This document shows, in pieces, positions 9,740 through 20,471 of a stretch of DNA of 36,544 nucleotides; the first letter of the stretch is position 1; each line of letters opens with the position of its first letter. The position numbers and the translations under genes are program-made. Below the pieces are notes generated by a model. The model was not told the DNA's origin. It searched no databases and saw only the letters and a list, made by a program, of their open reading frames with translations. The stretch spans positions 2,330,191 through 2,366,734 of the forward strand of contig BFEA01000154.1 of the NCBI GenBank assembly GCA_003427395.1, in the 5' to 3' direction. The stretch is from Chara braunii (lineage: Eukaryota > Streptophyta > Charophyceae > Charales > Characeae).

Positions 9740-12640
9740 CCAATACCCAACTAGCGAACGAAATCAAAGGAGATTAGCATCGTCGCTGCAACCGGAGAGG
9801 ACTGAAGGGTATGCCCCTAACACAACCCGTGAGAGAAGGACAGTTTTCAAAAAAATCAAAACGGTCCCCACCCCAGATATCTCGATAATCCTAGCAGGCG
9901 ACTTCAATGTCACACCGGATAGATGGTTAGACCGATGGAAAGTCCACCCCACTACCACACACAACGCAGAGGAGGACGGACGAATGTTGAGGACTTGTGT
10001 GCTCCCCTCTCGCTATTCGACACCTTCAAGCATAGTTACCCGACTGAAAGGGTTTTTACCTGTATTCAAAACACCAATGATCCCACCAGACTGTCTAAAT
10101 TCTGGATCAATTTAATCCTGGCGTCAGAAGAGTTGGGAGGGGGGCTCACTGTGGCAGCAATATTGCCGACCAGCCCGTACCCATGGCTGGACCACAGGAT
10201 GTGTATGGTAGTTCGGACCTTTCACAAACAGGCAGACCAGGGGGCTCTCTACTATAAACTGAATACCTCCCTACTTCGGTTCAAATCCTTCCAGAACGAT
10301 CTGCAGCAAGCTTGGGACTTATCGAAAGACTACCGCCCTCAACAAGACTCTCAAATCGCATGGTTTAACAACTGATTGTTCATTATGGCCCAAAAATGCA
10401 ACGAATCCTTCAAATATCTAGCTACACGATGACACCAGCAACAAATCACGATAGTTCAAAACCTCGTGGATGCAGAGCAGAAACAAAATTCGCAAGGGCA
10501 GGAACCAAAGACCTCTTAACTACAAATCAATATACTGGACTTGAAGACCCAACTTTTGAAACACGCATAGTATCGATGGCAGGGAGCCCAGACAACGGCA
10601 ATGCTATCCAAAACTTTTCTATTGAAGGAGCGATGAATTATCACTTCTCCGGCTTAGCAAAAACACGAATCAAAAGGACCATGATTGAGGCACTTTACGA
10701 ACCGAAAGCCAGGGAATCGGCCCCGACCGTGACCATGACTCGATGCGCTAAGATAACATACATTTTTTATAAAAACCTATTATCCTCGCATGTAGATAAG
10801 TCGGATGCGTCATACCATGATCATCAATTAAAATAATTTGTGGAATTGGTAAACAAAACACTGACACATGAATAATATGTATCCTTAGAGGTCTCACTCT
10901 CTAAACAGAAGATATAGAGTGCCCTCTTGCAAATGAAGGAGGGAAAGGCACCTGAGATTGATAGTTTCCCTAATGAATTTGAAAAACCACATGAGATTTT
11001 TTTAGCCTGGATGTCATGGATCTTTACGGAAAAGTATGGCTCACAGGTGAGATGAGAGAAAGGGTGGGGCAAGGGATATTGACCCTCCTATATTAAAAAA
11101 GAGGACAAGATGGATACTAGAAATTACTGCCCAATTACACTTCTGACTGTGGTATACAAAATGTTGCCTGAAACCTTAGCTAACGGAATGATCCCAGTAA
11201 TGGAAGACATCATCCATCCCTCCCAAACCGGCTTTATGGAGAATAAAAATATACAAGTGATTCACCCGGTGATATGGATGAATGACCGTTTCTGGATGAT
11301 TTAAGGATGGCGGTGACCAAGCGATAACCAATTTTTTTGGCCATCTCTACTGGAAACCTGGCGTAGACTTCCGCTCCCAGACAAGACCCACCCCAACCTT
11401 TGGGAGGAAGTCTACTGATAACCCCTCTTTGGAAATCGATGGGTGACAAATCTAAGAGGCTGCATCATGACAAACTCATCCCTGCCCTGGAAAAGTCGGG
11501 TTAAACGAGGGGTGCTCAGGGTTGAGGATCTCTACGACAATGAGAGACAGGACTGGATAACAGGAGACCAGTTGCAAGAAAGTTTATGACATTGCTACCA
11601 CGTAGAGGAGTTTTTGGATAACCTAATTGAAGCCATCCCACTGGCGTGGTACCGAATTCTTAAACGAGGTTCCACTTTGAGAGTAGGCGATTGGGTAACA
11701 AATACGGAGACCCTGCTCAGGATGGGCCATGTACATATGGTCTCACCCCAAAGAGTCTTGGTCGAACACTACACTATCATCAGAGCAAGCACCATCCAAG
11801 GGAATAGAGTCCCTTTTGAATGGAAAGAGGAAACATCAATGTACCGAGTGAGAGTTATAGAAGAGAAGGGATAGGGGGTGGTGTTCCAGCCATTCAAATA
11901 AATATAGGATCTGGCTCTGGACCCAGCAGAATGGACATGGAAGCCCCCCCAGAAGAGGGGAGGGTCCAAAGCTGGTCACATCAGCCTGCACCAGTCGTCG
12001 GTTAAATCAGCCTACAAAATGCTCAGACCTAAAAGGCGTTTGAGCGACACGGTTAACGACCGATGGGCTAGACACCTAAATGTGGACCGCTCCCTCCTGT
12101 CACCGATTCAATGGTTCAAGGAAAAAAAATATAAAACCATGAAAATAATCTCCCTCCAGTGGCAAATTGCTCACCGTTGTTTGCCAACCAATGACTGTTT
12201 GACTGACCGCACTAATCTAGAACAAAGAGGTCTGCTACTTCCATGGTGCCAGGGGTGCCAGAGTCTTTTCCCTTTCCATAGGAAGGCAGAGGCCATCGAA
12301 TATATTTTCATGCAATGCCCGATCGCCCAATTCATATGGAGATGGTGGGACCGCATATGGAGGAAAATGAAATCTGCAATCCCCTGACCCTTGTCATGGC
12401 AAGCCATATTGGCTGGCCATTGGCCGTTGGCAGGAGCAGCCACGACCTTCGTAGAGAATACGTACAGACATGGAAGGAGGGCGGTGATATGGGCACTTTG
12501 GTGGCAAAGATGCACCCTGGTCATGGAGAAGGTGATAGTAAAAGGGTTAGAGATCACAAAACAGATTCAACAGCAGGTGCATCTTGAACTCGCACAAAAA
12601 TGGTCAGACACAAAAGCACAATTAGACCTTTTTAGATAAA
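9740..12640 (+). mobile_element. LINE remnant 2: EN, partial RT and zinc finger, all broken
   Basis: A non-LTR retrotransposon ORF2 is recognisable in order. The endonuclease has a GDFN motif (9897-9908) and, after a frameshift near 10000, APLSLFDTFKHSYPTERVFT and an LDH for the usual SDH (to about 10210). YYKLNTSLL follows at about 10250. The linker before RT includes NYHFSGLAKTRIKRTM and FYKNLLSS (10640-10790). The RT N-terminal blocks are ALLQMKEGKAP (10918 on) and RNYCPITLLTVVYKML (11118 on), then HPSQTGF. The next recognisable block is RWVTNLRGCIMTNSSLPWK (from about 11433), so the catalytic RT core with its YADD-type motif is missing: only about 130 bases separate these parts. The C-terminal zinc-binding region (WQIAHRCLPTNDCLTDR, CQGC, CPIAQFIW) ends near 12370. 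Many stops make it non-functional. Confidence 0.85.
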
Positions 12641-13242
12641 TTGAAGATGTTAGGAGACAAATTACAACATTTTGCACAGATTGGGTAAGAGGGGAGAGAG
12701 AAGGATGGATGGCAAAAGTGGAATGGAGTGGAGACAGGGGAGAGGGACAACGGGATTTGGAAGAAATGAGAGACGACCGTCTAATTTTCAAAGACTGGAC
12801 AAACATAGAACCCTCGTTTCCACTACGCCCTCCCTCGGACTTTCTAGACCTGTTCCCACCTCCTGCCCTTTCCCTGACAGAGATTTTGTCCTGAATGTTA
12901 AAATACTTAGCCCAGTCTCCTTTACATTCACATACATCTGTATACACATATATGTACATAATTTATATGCTTGCATATGGAACTCCTCCCTGGAGCCCCC
13001 TAGGGAGGACTCCGCTAACTTACATATCTGTTTCCTTTTTGCTGTTCAGTTAACCCCCTTTTCTTTTGATTGGGGTAGTCAATGCTGGCAGTCTGAGTAT
13101 TCTGAGCAATCTGTGCCTTTCATGTATAATGGGATGCTGGACCCGGTTTCAGCAGGTGCAGCTCCCCACCAATAGATGGAGCAGCTGGAGGCTACGACTA
13201 GCGGGGGATGCTCGTATCACCCCCTCTAGTAGACAGCTAAGG
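12640..13242. other. Unassigned sequence after the LINE
   Basis: Probably includes the LINE 3' untranslated end. The self-complementary GGAACTCCTCCCTGGAG / CTAGGGAGGACTCC at about 12980-13015 is the only structure I see. No gene is visible. Confidence 0.35.
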
Positions 13243-13288
13243 NNNNNNNNNNNNNNNNNNNNNNNNNNNNNNNNNNNNNNNNNNNNNN
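13243..13288. other. Assembly gap (46 N) followed by poly-A
   Basis: 46 N are followed by an A run at 13289-13313. The homopolymer probably stopped the assembly, and the true gap length is unknown. Confidence 0.95.
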
Positions 13289-13572
13289 AAAAAAAAAAAA
13301 AAAAAAAAAAAAAGACTGGTTCAAGAAAACTTGGGGAGTGGGCTTAGACTTTGCAAGTATAAGACAAGGTTAGGGGATGGTTCTGGCCCCATAGCTGGGT
13401 ATCCTGGAGGATGGGTAAGGAGAAGACAGTAGGTTATGTTAGGTAGGGGGTAGAAGCTTGTACGAACCAGCCACACTCGGTTCCAGTCGGCGGTCACTAT
13501 TGACTGCAAAGGGTTTGGGTGGATAGGAGAGTGTCAGGTTACACCATAATGAACAAGACACCGTCTCAGTAG

Positions 13573-13675
13573 GTATGTGCATCGGTGGAGAAGGCTAGAT
13601 TAGGAGTAGTTAGGGGAGTGTAGGTATGTGCATCGGTGGAGAAGGCTAGATTAGGAGTAGTTAGGGGAGTGTCGG
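13573..13675. repeat. Two-copy tandem duplication, 51-bp period
   Basis: GTATGTGCATCGGTGGAGAA and what follows begin at 13573 and again at 13624 with almost no difference, so the duplication is recent. Confidence 0.9.
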
Positions 13676-13814
13676 CTACGTATAGAGCAGGGTGGGGAAC
13701 CAATATTAGGGTTTGGCAGTAGTCATTGTAAGAATTAGTGGCTATAGGATTTGGACTTGAGACTCGTAAGCAAAACTGGCTAAGGATGCCAGGGTAACTC
13801 CGGGTTGAATTGTG

Positions 13815-13815
<1 letters not shown>

Positions 13816-13846
<31 letters not shown>
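13816..13846. repeat. Poly-C run (31 C)
   Basis: A pure C homopolymer. Similar C runs occur at 16470-16498 and around 24414-24432. Lengths of such runs are unreliable in assemblies. Confidence 0.9.
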
Positions 13847-13848
<2 letters not shown>

Positions 13849-14364
13849 GGTTCATTTGTCTGCTTCTTGGAATGAAATTGAATTTCTTGCGACCGCATAC
13901 AAGCCATGACACGCTGGGCTGAACGGGCCTGCTAGCAGTCCCGACATTTTTTTTTGCTGCGGCCAATGTACGGGCGAAGTACTGGTAGTGGTTGGCAGCC
14001 GCAAACTGTTATTGCAGTTGCCCCATGACACTATTGGGCCACTTCTCTGCTCCAAGCGGGGCCGTGGTCCCACTAGCGAAGAGGATACGGTAGAAATCCG
14101 GAATCTGGCTATGTTTTATGGAGAGATAGAGAAAAGCAGTTCTATCTCGATTTGCTGCTCCTGTCCCCAAACGCGTCCAGATTTGGGCATTCAATCCGAT
14201 GCTCTTTGCTAATGGAACCACGGCCCAGAATGCTCATTTCATGTGGTTCTTCTCGTGATGCTCACACTTTCTCCTGCTCCTGAACTACGAAACCATAGCA
14301 GGGTCAGGGGCTACATGGGGCCGCTGGGACAACCTGGTGGCCGCTGGGACAACCTGGCGGCGTG

Positions 14365-14515
14365 TTTTTTTTTTTTTTTTTTTTTTTTTTTTCTGAAGGG
14401 GTGATCTCCCTTGTATATAAGAATATATAAGAAGGGCTACGGGGTTCCCCGTATGCCTACAATTAGGAGTAGTGGCAGGTAGGTAGTGTGAGGTGAAACT
14501 GAGAGAAGAATATAG

Positions 14516-14549
<34 letters not shown>
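14365..14549. repeat. Segment bounded by poly-T (left) and poly-A (right)
   Basis: 28 T at 14365-14392 and 30 A at 14520-14549 bound a 127-bp insert containing TATATAAGAATATATAAG. The T and A tracts are complementary, so the segment could fold back. It may be two retro-tails in opposite orientation. No gene is visible. Confidence 0.6.
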
Positions 14550-14551
<2 letters not shown>

Positions 14552-14800
14552 AGGGAGATAGGATTACAACGCCCCCGATGTCGCTGCGTAAATGTTGTAT
14601 ATATTTGAGATAATACTAGCTAAAACAATGGCATGACGGCGTGGTTTAGAAGACAAGACAGGTTGCAAGCAGGTAGCGGAGAGAGCAGGCGATTACAGTC
14701 ACGTGCTTCTATTGTAAGTGTATCGGAGGGGGTGAACATACACGATGAAGGTGGTACAGGTTCAGATTAGGATTTGTCAAGCCTCTTTCAGTGTGGTTAA

Positions 14801-14919
14801 GGCATACTCACACTAGGACTTTCTCCACTTCTCTGTGGTCGTAATTGCAGTCCGGTGCATCCGGGTGGGGTCGGAAAAGCGGCTATATGCATCCGAGAAA
14901 GTCCTAGTGTGAGTATGCC
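14801..14919. mobile_element. MITE with perfect 24-bp terminal inverted repeats
   Basis: The left arm 14801-14824 (begins GGCATACTCACACTAGG) is the exact reverse complement of 14896-14919. Adjoining TTAA on the left and CTTAG on the right extend the symmetry with one base gap, and a TTA/TAA-type target duplication is possible. The interior is 71 bp with no coding potential. The perfect arms suggest recent movement or strong folding. PIF/Harbinger-like is one option by target-site type, but this is not certain. Confidence 0.85.
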
Positions 14920-15043
14920 CTTAGAGTTGGACTGAAGGGGAGGAACGTGAAGGTCAGCGGTGAGGAGGTGAGAGTTTCTTTTTTGTCTTTCTTTTGGTTG
15001 AAGGACAGAAATAGCCCGTTTAGACAATCTCCCTTGCCCGGAA

Positions 15044-15103
15044 TGCACTTGCAGATCATGCACTTGCAGATCATGCACTTGGCGACCTGGACGTCCAGGT
15101 GCG
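15044..15103. repeat. Short minisatellite ending in a 14-bp palindrome
   Basis: A 15-bp unit (TGCACTTGCAGATCA) starts at 15044, 15059 and, partly, 15074, then runs into CCTGGACGTCCAGG (15086-15099), a perfect palindrome. The same two word types (ATCATGCACTTGG and ACGTCCAGGTGCG) build the larger minisatellite at 26987-27400, so the two loci are related. Confidence 0.75.
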
Positions 15104-15639
15104 CCTTCTGAATGGGCGAGGACTGGCAGTTCCAAACTTGAGCGACCTGTATGTGAACTTCGGCGGCGACGACTTTTTCTTCCTCCCCCCCGCCCCCACC
15201 CATAGCAGGACTCCGGTCGCATCTAACCGCAATTACGGCCACGTTCAGCCCCAAAAGTCCTAGAATCAGTAACCCTAGACTGAGAAAAGCAAAAAATCAA
15301 ATAAGGAAAAACATTATACAGATTTACTGTTATCAATTCCATTCGCGGGCGGGTTACGTATCTCCACGATTGAAGGCCAGCTGGTTTACAATTGCTGCAA
15401 TCTATTTGTAGGGCGAGGCGGTGATGGCGACCGTGACAGCGTCCCATAGACTACTACAGTGCTTCCTATAATTTGCTGGCAACTGGGACCAGCGTGCCAT
15501 CGGAATATCTCAAATCGAACTACTCGCACTCAAAGCGGAGTCCTTTCATCGCCGAGTAGGAGAAAGAGGAATTCGTTGTCCAATTGACTCGGGTTTCCTT
15601 TTTTTTTGGTTTTTTCGCTGTGCGTGCGATCTTGTCTTC
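15104..15639. other. Presumed upstream region of the RHF-like gene
   Basis: No gene is seen. The block at about 15195-15240 resembles, on the minus strand, the interior of the MITE at 14801-14919 (CGTAATTGC followed by TGC and CCGG). A CCAAT lies near 15579. No convincing TATA box was found, so the transcription start is unknown. Confidence 0.35.
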
Positions 15640-15730
15640 GTTTGTGTTGTGTGTGTTGTGTCGTGTGTGTCCTGTGTCTGTGCCCTTCCGTGCGTGTATG
15701 TTTGTCTGCGCGGGCGCGCGCCTCTCTGTC

Positions 15731-15793
<63 letters not shown>

Positions 15794-15983
15794 CCGAATC
15801 GGGGGACGCGATAGTTCATCTGTTCGGGAAATTTCGAGGAGTAGCCGACCACAGGTGTTGTTGGGGGATCCCGCGGCGGGACCTGTTAACGGGCGAAAGG
15901 GGCAAGGAAAGGCGGAAAGGGAAGGAGGAAAGGGGAACGGGGGAAGGGGAAGGGCTGGAGAAAAGTGGGCAAAGGAGCAATCA
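15640..15983 (+). promoter_or_regulatory. Presumed 5' leader with (GA)26 microsatellite
   Basis: A GT-rich stretch leads into a pure GA run (15740-15791) ending 192 bases before the chosen start codon, followed by purine-rich sequence. GA repeats in plant 5' leaders can be bound by GAGA-binding BPC proteins (established for the family; binding here is inference). The frame stays open through this stretch but has no ATG before 15984. Confidence 0.45.
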
Positions 15984-16178
15984 ATGGAGAAGGCGGATAT
16001 GGCAGAGACAGGGGAGAAGGCGGAGAAGAGCGGAAAGGGTGAAGATACCGAGACATCGAGGTCAGGAAGTGCGCATCTTACTTCGGCGGCCGCGTTTGTA
16101 GAGGCTGGGGTTCAGGATCCCTGTGAAGATGCCTGCAGTATATGTCTCGAAGCATTTTCAGATGACGAGCCCGGCACA
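15984..16178 (+). CDS. RHF-like gene, exon 1 (residues 1-65)
   Basis: Codes for the charged N-terminus, the HLTSAAAFVE block and the first two zinc ligands (CSIC). It ends on a codon boundary (PGT) at a strong donor, CA|GTAAGT. Confidence 0.85.
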
Positions 16179-16702
16179 GTAAGTCCCATCTTGTCTTGTA
16201 ACTACTTCCTCTCTCCCTCTTTACCCTCCCTCTGCTCTTGTCCTTCCTTCCTCTTTCATGCGTCCTGCTCCCCTCTCTGTTTCCCCTTCTCTATTCCTTA
16301 CCTTTCCTGTCCCCTGTTCCCCTCTTTCGTCTTCTCATCTGGATGGCGCTCCATTTGTAATAAATACTATCACTCTTCTCGCTGTATGCGTTGTCGTGGT
16401 TGTGGTTCCCATTCTTCCCCCCCCTTCCCCTTTCCGAAGAGAAACAGCCTTCCCCTCTCCTTTTCAACACCCCCCCCCCCCCCCCCCCCCCCCCCCCCTT
16501 CACCCCCCCCCTCTCCCGCTCACACACTTCTCACACACCTTTGCGATTTGTATTCTTTTTGTATAAAACCATTTCATTTGTAGTCTGGACGTTTCTTGCT
16601 CGACCCAGCTCCACCGTCTTCAAGAGCTGTCGGAGTGACTAGTCTTATATCTCGTCGTCCTTGTGGAGTGCCGTGGAGTGCGTTTTCTTCGCGCATGTGC
16701 GT

Positions 16703-16758
<56 letters not shown>

Positions 16759-19700
16759 CCTTGGAATCCGTGTACGAGTGCCAATTTCCTACGGGTGTGC
16801 GAGTGTCTCACAGACGCATCACGAGAAGTGGTCACTGAGGAGTCATTTTCCGTGTGTTTTGGGGGGGGGGGAGGAGAGAGAGAGAGAGAGAGAGAGGATA
16901 AGTTATCTGCAGCGGAGAATATAACTCTGCTTCGCAATTGTGCAATTTGGGTGGTTGAGATGGAGATCACCTTGATTCTGTCTGTGCTGAATGCCCGTAT
17001 GTGTGCGTCTGCTCCGCATCAAAACTGCCCTAACGAATTTCGTGTTTGCATTTTCCGAACGAATCGATGTTGAGAAATTCTTGTCTTGCGTCTTCTGACG
17101 GAACCCGTTTATCATTCTACAATAGAGGAGCTGGTAGTCTGACTCGAAATCCTACCCGATTATGAGTGAATGAGTGAGTGAGGGAGTCCTTAGTTCTTGT
17201 CGGTAATATTCGTAATAGTGATAATAATTGACGAGTCCTTAATAATTATAATGGTAGACGTCGCGATAAATATCGCTGGTGTCAGAGACGCTGGCGAGGT
17301 GTTCTCTCCTTACCCGTTGGGACTTGTTGTGTCCAAAAGTTCTGAGGGAAATAAGAAACAACTCCGCGTAGGAGGAAGGCGGATGGTGAGGGCCCCCCTT
17401 GGGGGGGCGGGGGGGTGGTTCAGGCAGACGGGGAAGAGGGAGGGGAGGGGAGGGTAGCGTCTGTGCAGAGGAGAGAGATGCAGAGACCCATAGACCCGTC
17501 TTTCTTCCTATTGCCAGTTCGATTGTCTGGAGGTGAATGGGAGCGTGAATCGCGCACAGGAGAGGGAGAGGGAGAATCCCAAGGAGATAATGGGCTTGGT
17601 AAAACGATGACCACCGTCGTGACACTGAGAAGGTTGCACCTGGTCATTCTTTCACTCTCTCCACGTGTGCTTATTCTTCCTCTGTGTCCACAAGGGTCCT
17701 TTCTTCGGCTCCTCGTATACTCTCTTGTCTCTCTATTCCGTTCGCTCTCCTCGTTACCTCTCCTTCTCCTTTCCTCGTAGGCTCCTCTTCTATCTCCATC
17801 CTGTGTCTCTGTCGTCTTTTCACCCTTCCGCTTCCTCCCACCCCGTCGTCCCCTCCCCCCCAATCTTTGGCTTTCTCTCTCACTTCATTTCTCCCTTTCT
17901 CTCCCTTCTTGACTGTTTCTTTCGTTCCTCTGTTCCGTCTAAAATCCTTGACGTCGTTGTAACTCTTATAGGCCGATTTGCAGTTTTGCCCTTCTGGTTG
18001 TGCACTGATTGCCTACTTCGTCCTGTTTTCTTCTTGTTCTTTCGCGGTCTATTAGCTCCCCCTCTTCATCATCTCTCCTCTTCGCATCGTCTCGCATACT
18101 CTGTCCTCTTTTCTGTTTCTCCCTCTGTCGTCTTCGCATATCCTTTTCCGTTTTCTTTTCGTCTGTCTGTCTCTTTCCTCCCTTTCTTCCGTTCTTTTCC
18201 TTCTCGTTCTCTTAGCCTTTGCCTCCCCTCCCTTGTGTCTTCGCCTCTCCATCTCTGCGCCTCCGTTGCCTTCCGACTTTTGCCCGTTTGTCTGTTTGTC
18301 TGTTTGTCACCGCTGATCCTCCTCTAGTCGCCCCCCCCCCCTCCCTCCCGCTTTTGTCTCCCCTAACTCACTCCCCTCCGCCTCTGCCTCCTCGCCTTTC
18401 CCTTTGTCCATTAATCACTGTTTTCTCTTCGCGTCACTCTGCCTCCGTGTGTGCACCTCCCTTTCTCTCCGTTCTCTGTCGTCCTTCTCTCTCACTCTTG
18501 TCCCCCCTTGCTCCGCGCCCGTCTTTTTGTCTCGTCTGTACGTGACCGTCTCTACGTCCCGGTTCTTCCGTCCAACTGTCTTGGCAGTTAGTCACTCTTG
18601 GCATGGTATGTCAAGCTCCGTAGTCACGGATGACCACCTTCCATCCATCCTACACCGCCTCTGCGCTCTCTCCCCGCGTCTCCGCCTTGCGGTGTCCTGT
18701 CCGCCCCTCTCCGCGCGTGTTCCCCCTTGCTATACGCCGCTGTCTCCTCCCCCGTTTTTTCGTCCGCATCTATACTTACCCGTTTCTGCGTCCCGGTTCC
18801 TCCGTTCCCGTCTGCTCTATTTCCCCGTCTACCCCTGACGGCAGTCTTCTCCGTACCTCCTCGTCTCTCTCCTTCGTCTCCGCTGTGCGTTGTCTCCGTC
18901 GTACCCTGTCTCCTCTGTACACCGGGTGTCCACTTCTCTCTTGCCTCTCTCTCCCTCTCTTCCCCTTCTCTCTTCCCCTTCTCTCTTGCCTCGTCTCTCC
19001 CTCTCTTCCCCTTCTCTCTTGCCGCGTCTCTCCCTCTCTCTTCCCCTTGCTGTCTTCTCTCTCCCTTACCATCCTGCTCTTGCCTCTCCCTCGTCTCTGC
19101 GTTTCTCTTTCTTTTCTCCTCGCTCCCCTTCTGTGTCCTGGCTTTTCGCCCCTCGCGCTCCTCCCCTCTGGCGCTGTCTCTTGTCATTGTTGCCTCGTCC
19201 TTTTCGGACTCTCTCGTGCCCTTTTTGTTCTCTTTGCTCCTTCTGGTCGTCTCGTTTAGTGCTTCCGCTCTTCCAGCTTTCGACTCTCCGTCTCTCGTTC
19301 TCGATGTCCATGGTCCCGCGCTTTCCTTCCAAGCTCGGCCTTGTGTGTTCTTATCCCGCGCTGTTGTTTCCCCTCCTCCCTTGTCGGTGGGGTTTGGCTC
19401 TCCCCCTTGGGCGCTCTCCCCCTTGGGCGCGCTCCCCCTTGGGCGCCCTCCCCCTTCGGCTCTCTCCCCGTTCGGTGCACTCCCTCCCTCCTCAGCTATG
19501 TCGCTCTCTTCCGTCGCTTCCCCCGTTGGCGCGCTCGTCGTCGGAGTTCGTCGTCGGCTCTCCCCCTCAGTCGCTTGCCGTTTTGATGGCGTTCCGCTCT
19601 GCGCTCTCTCTTCGGTGCTTAGTCGCGCAGTATTCCGCCATGAGTGCGCGCGCGGGGCGCTGCAGGAGCAACTCTCGCGCGCTTGAAGCTCCCTCTCCGG

Positions 19701-20439
19701 CACTTTGCGCTTCGCCCCTCGCGCTTACGCTCGGCGCTCCCTTTCCGGCACTCGCTCCCGCCACTTCCCCCCCGTCCGCCTCTTGGCCCTCAACGCTCGC
19801 TCTTGCCGTTCTTTCCCCTTGGCTCTTTCCTGTCTGTGCTCGAGATTGGCGCTCTTCGCTCTTCCTTTTCTTCCCTCCACACTTGTCTTCTTTTTCTTCC
19901 CTGCACACTGCTCCGTTTTGCCTATGTTCTCCGTTTCTCTCGTTTCCTTTCTCTCGTCTATTTGTCGCCGTGTCCGTCGATGATCCGTCTTAGCCCGTCG
20001 CTTTTTCTTTTGCCAATCTCTCCCTGCCATGATTTTCCCTTTCTCAATCTTCCCCCTCTCAGTCTTCCGCCACCTTTCGCCGTATGTTACTCTTTCCCAT
20101 CCTTTTCGCTGTCTACCACTCATATTGTTACCTTGGGTCTTTCGCATCCTTTTCGCTGTCTACCACTTGGGTCTTTCCTTGGGTGGGTATCTCTATGTGG
20201 CCGCGGGTCTCACTTGTCTCCACCTGTCTCTCCTTGTACGCATCATCAGCTTATCCCCCTCCTCCGTATGGCTGGCTTTTTCGTTTCCTGTTCTCCTTCA
20301 ATCTCGTTCTCTTTTCTGTGCATGCGTTGCCCTTTCCTCGTGTATGGGTGGCTGGTTCAGTCAGTCCGAGCCACTCACGTCCCAGCTGTCGAGCCACTTG
20401 TAGTGGCTTAACTCGGCGCTGTTAATGTGGTCATCATAA

Positions 20440-20471
<32 letters not shown>

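Noticed and set aside
15606-15983. Upstream extension of the RHF-like protein through the GA repeat
   Set aside because: The frame is open but has no ATG before 15984, and the extension would be an Arg-Glu repeat coded by a microsatellite.
18624-19993. Long open frames on both strands (up to 367 codons) in the C/T-rich tract
   Set aside because: C/T-rich sequence contains few TAA, TAG or TGA on either strand. The products are Ser/Leu/Pro or Arg/Glu/Gly/Lys-rich with no domains, and opposite strands are open over the same bases.
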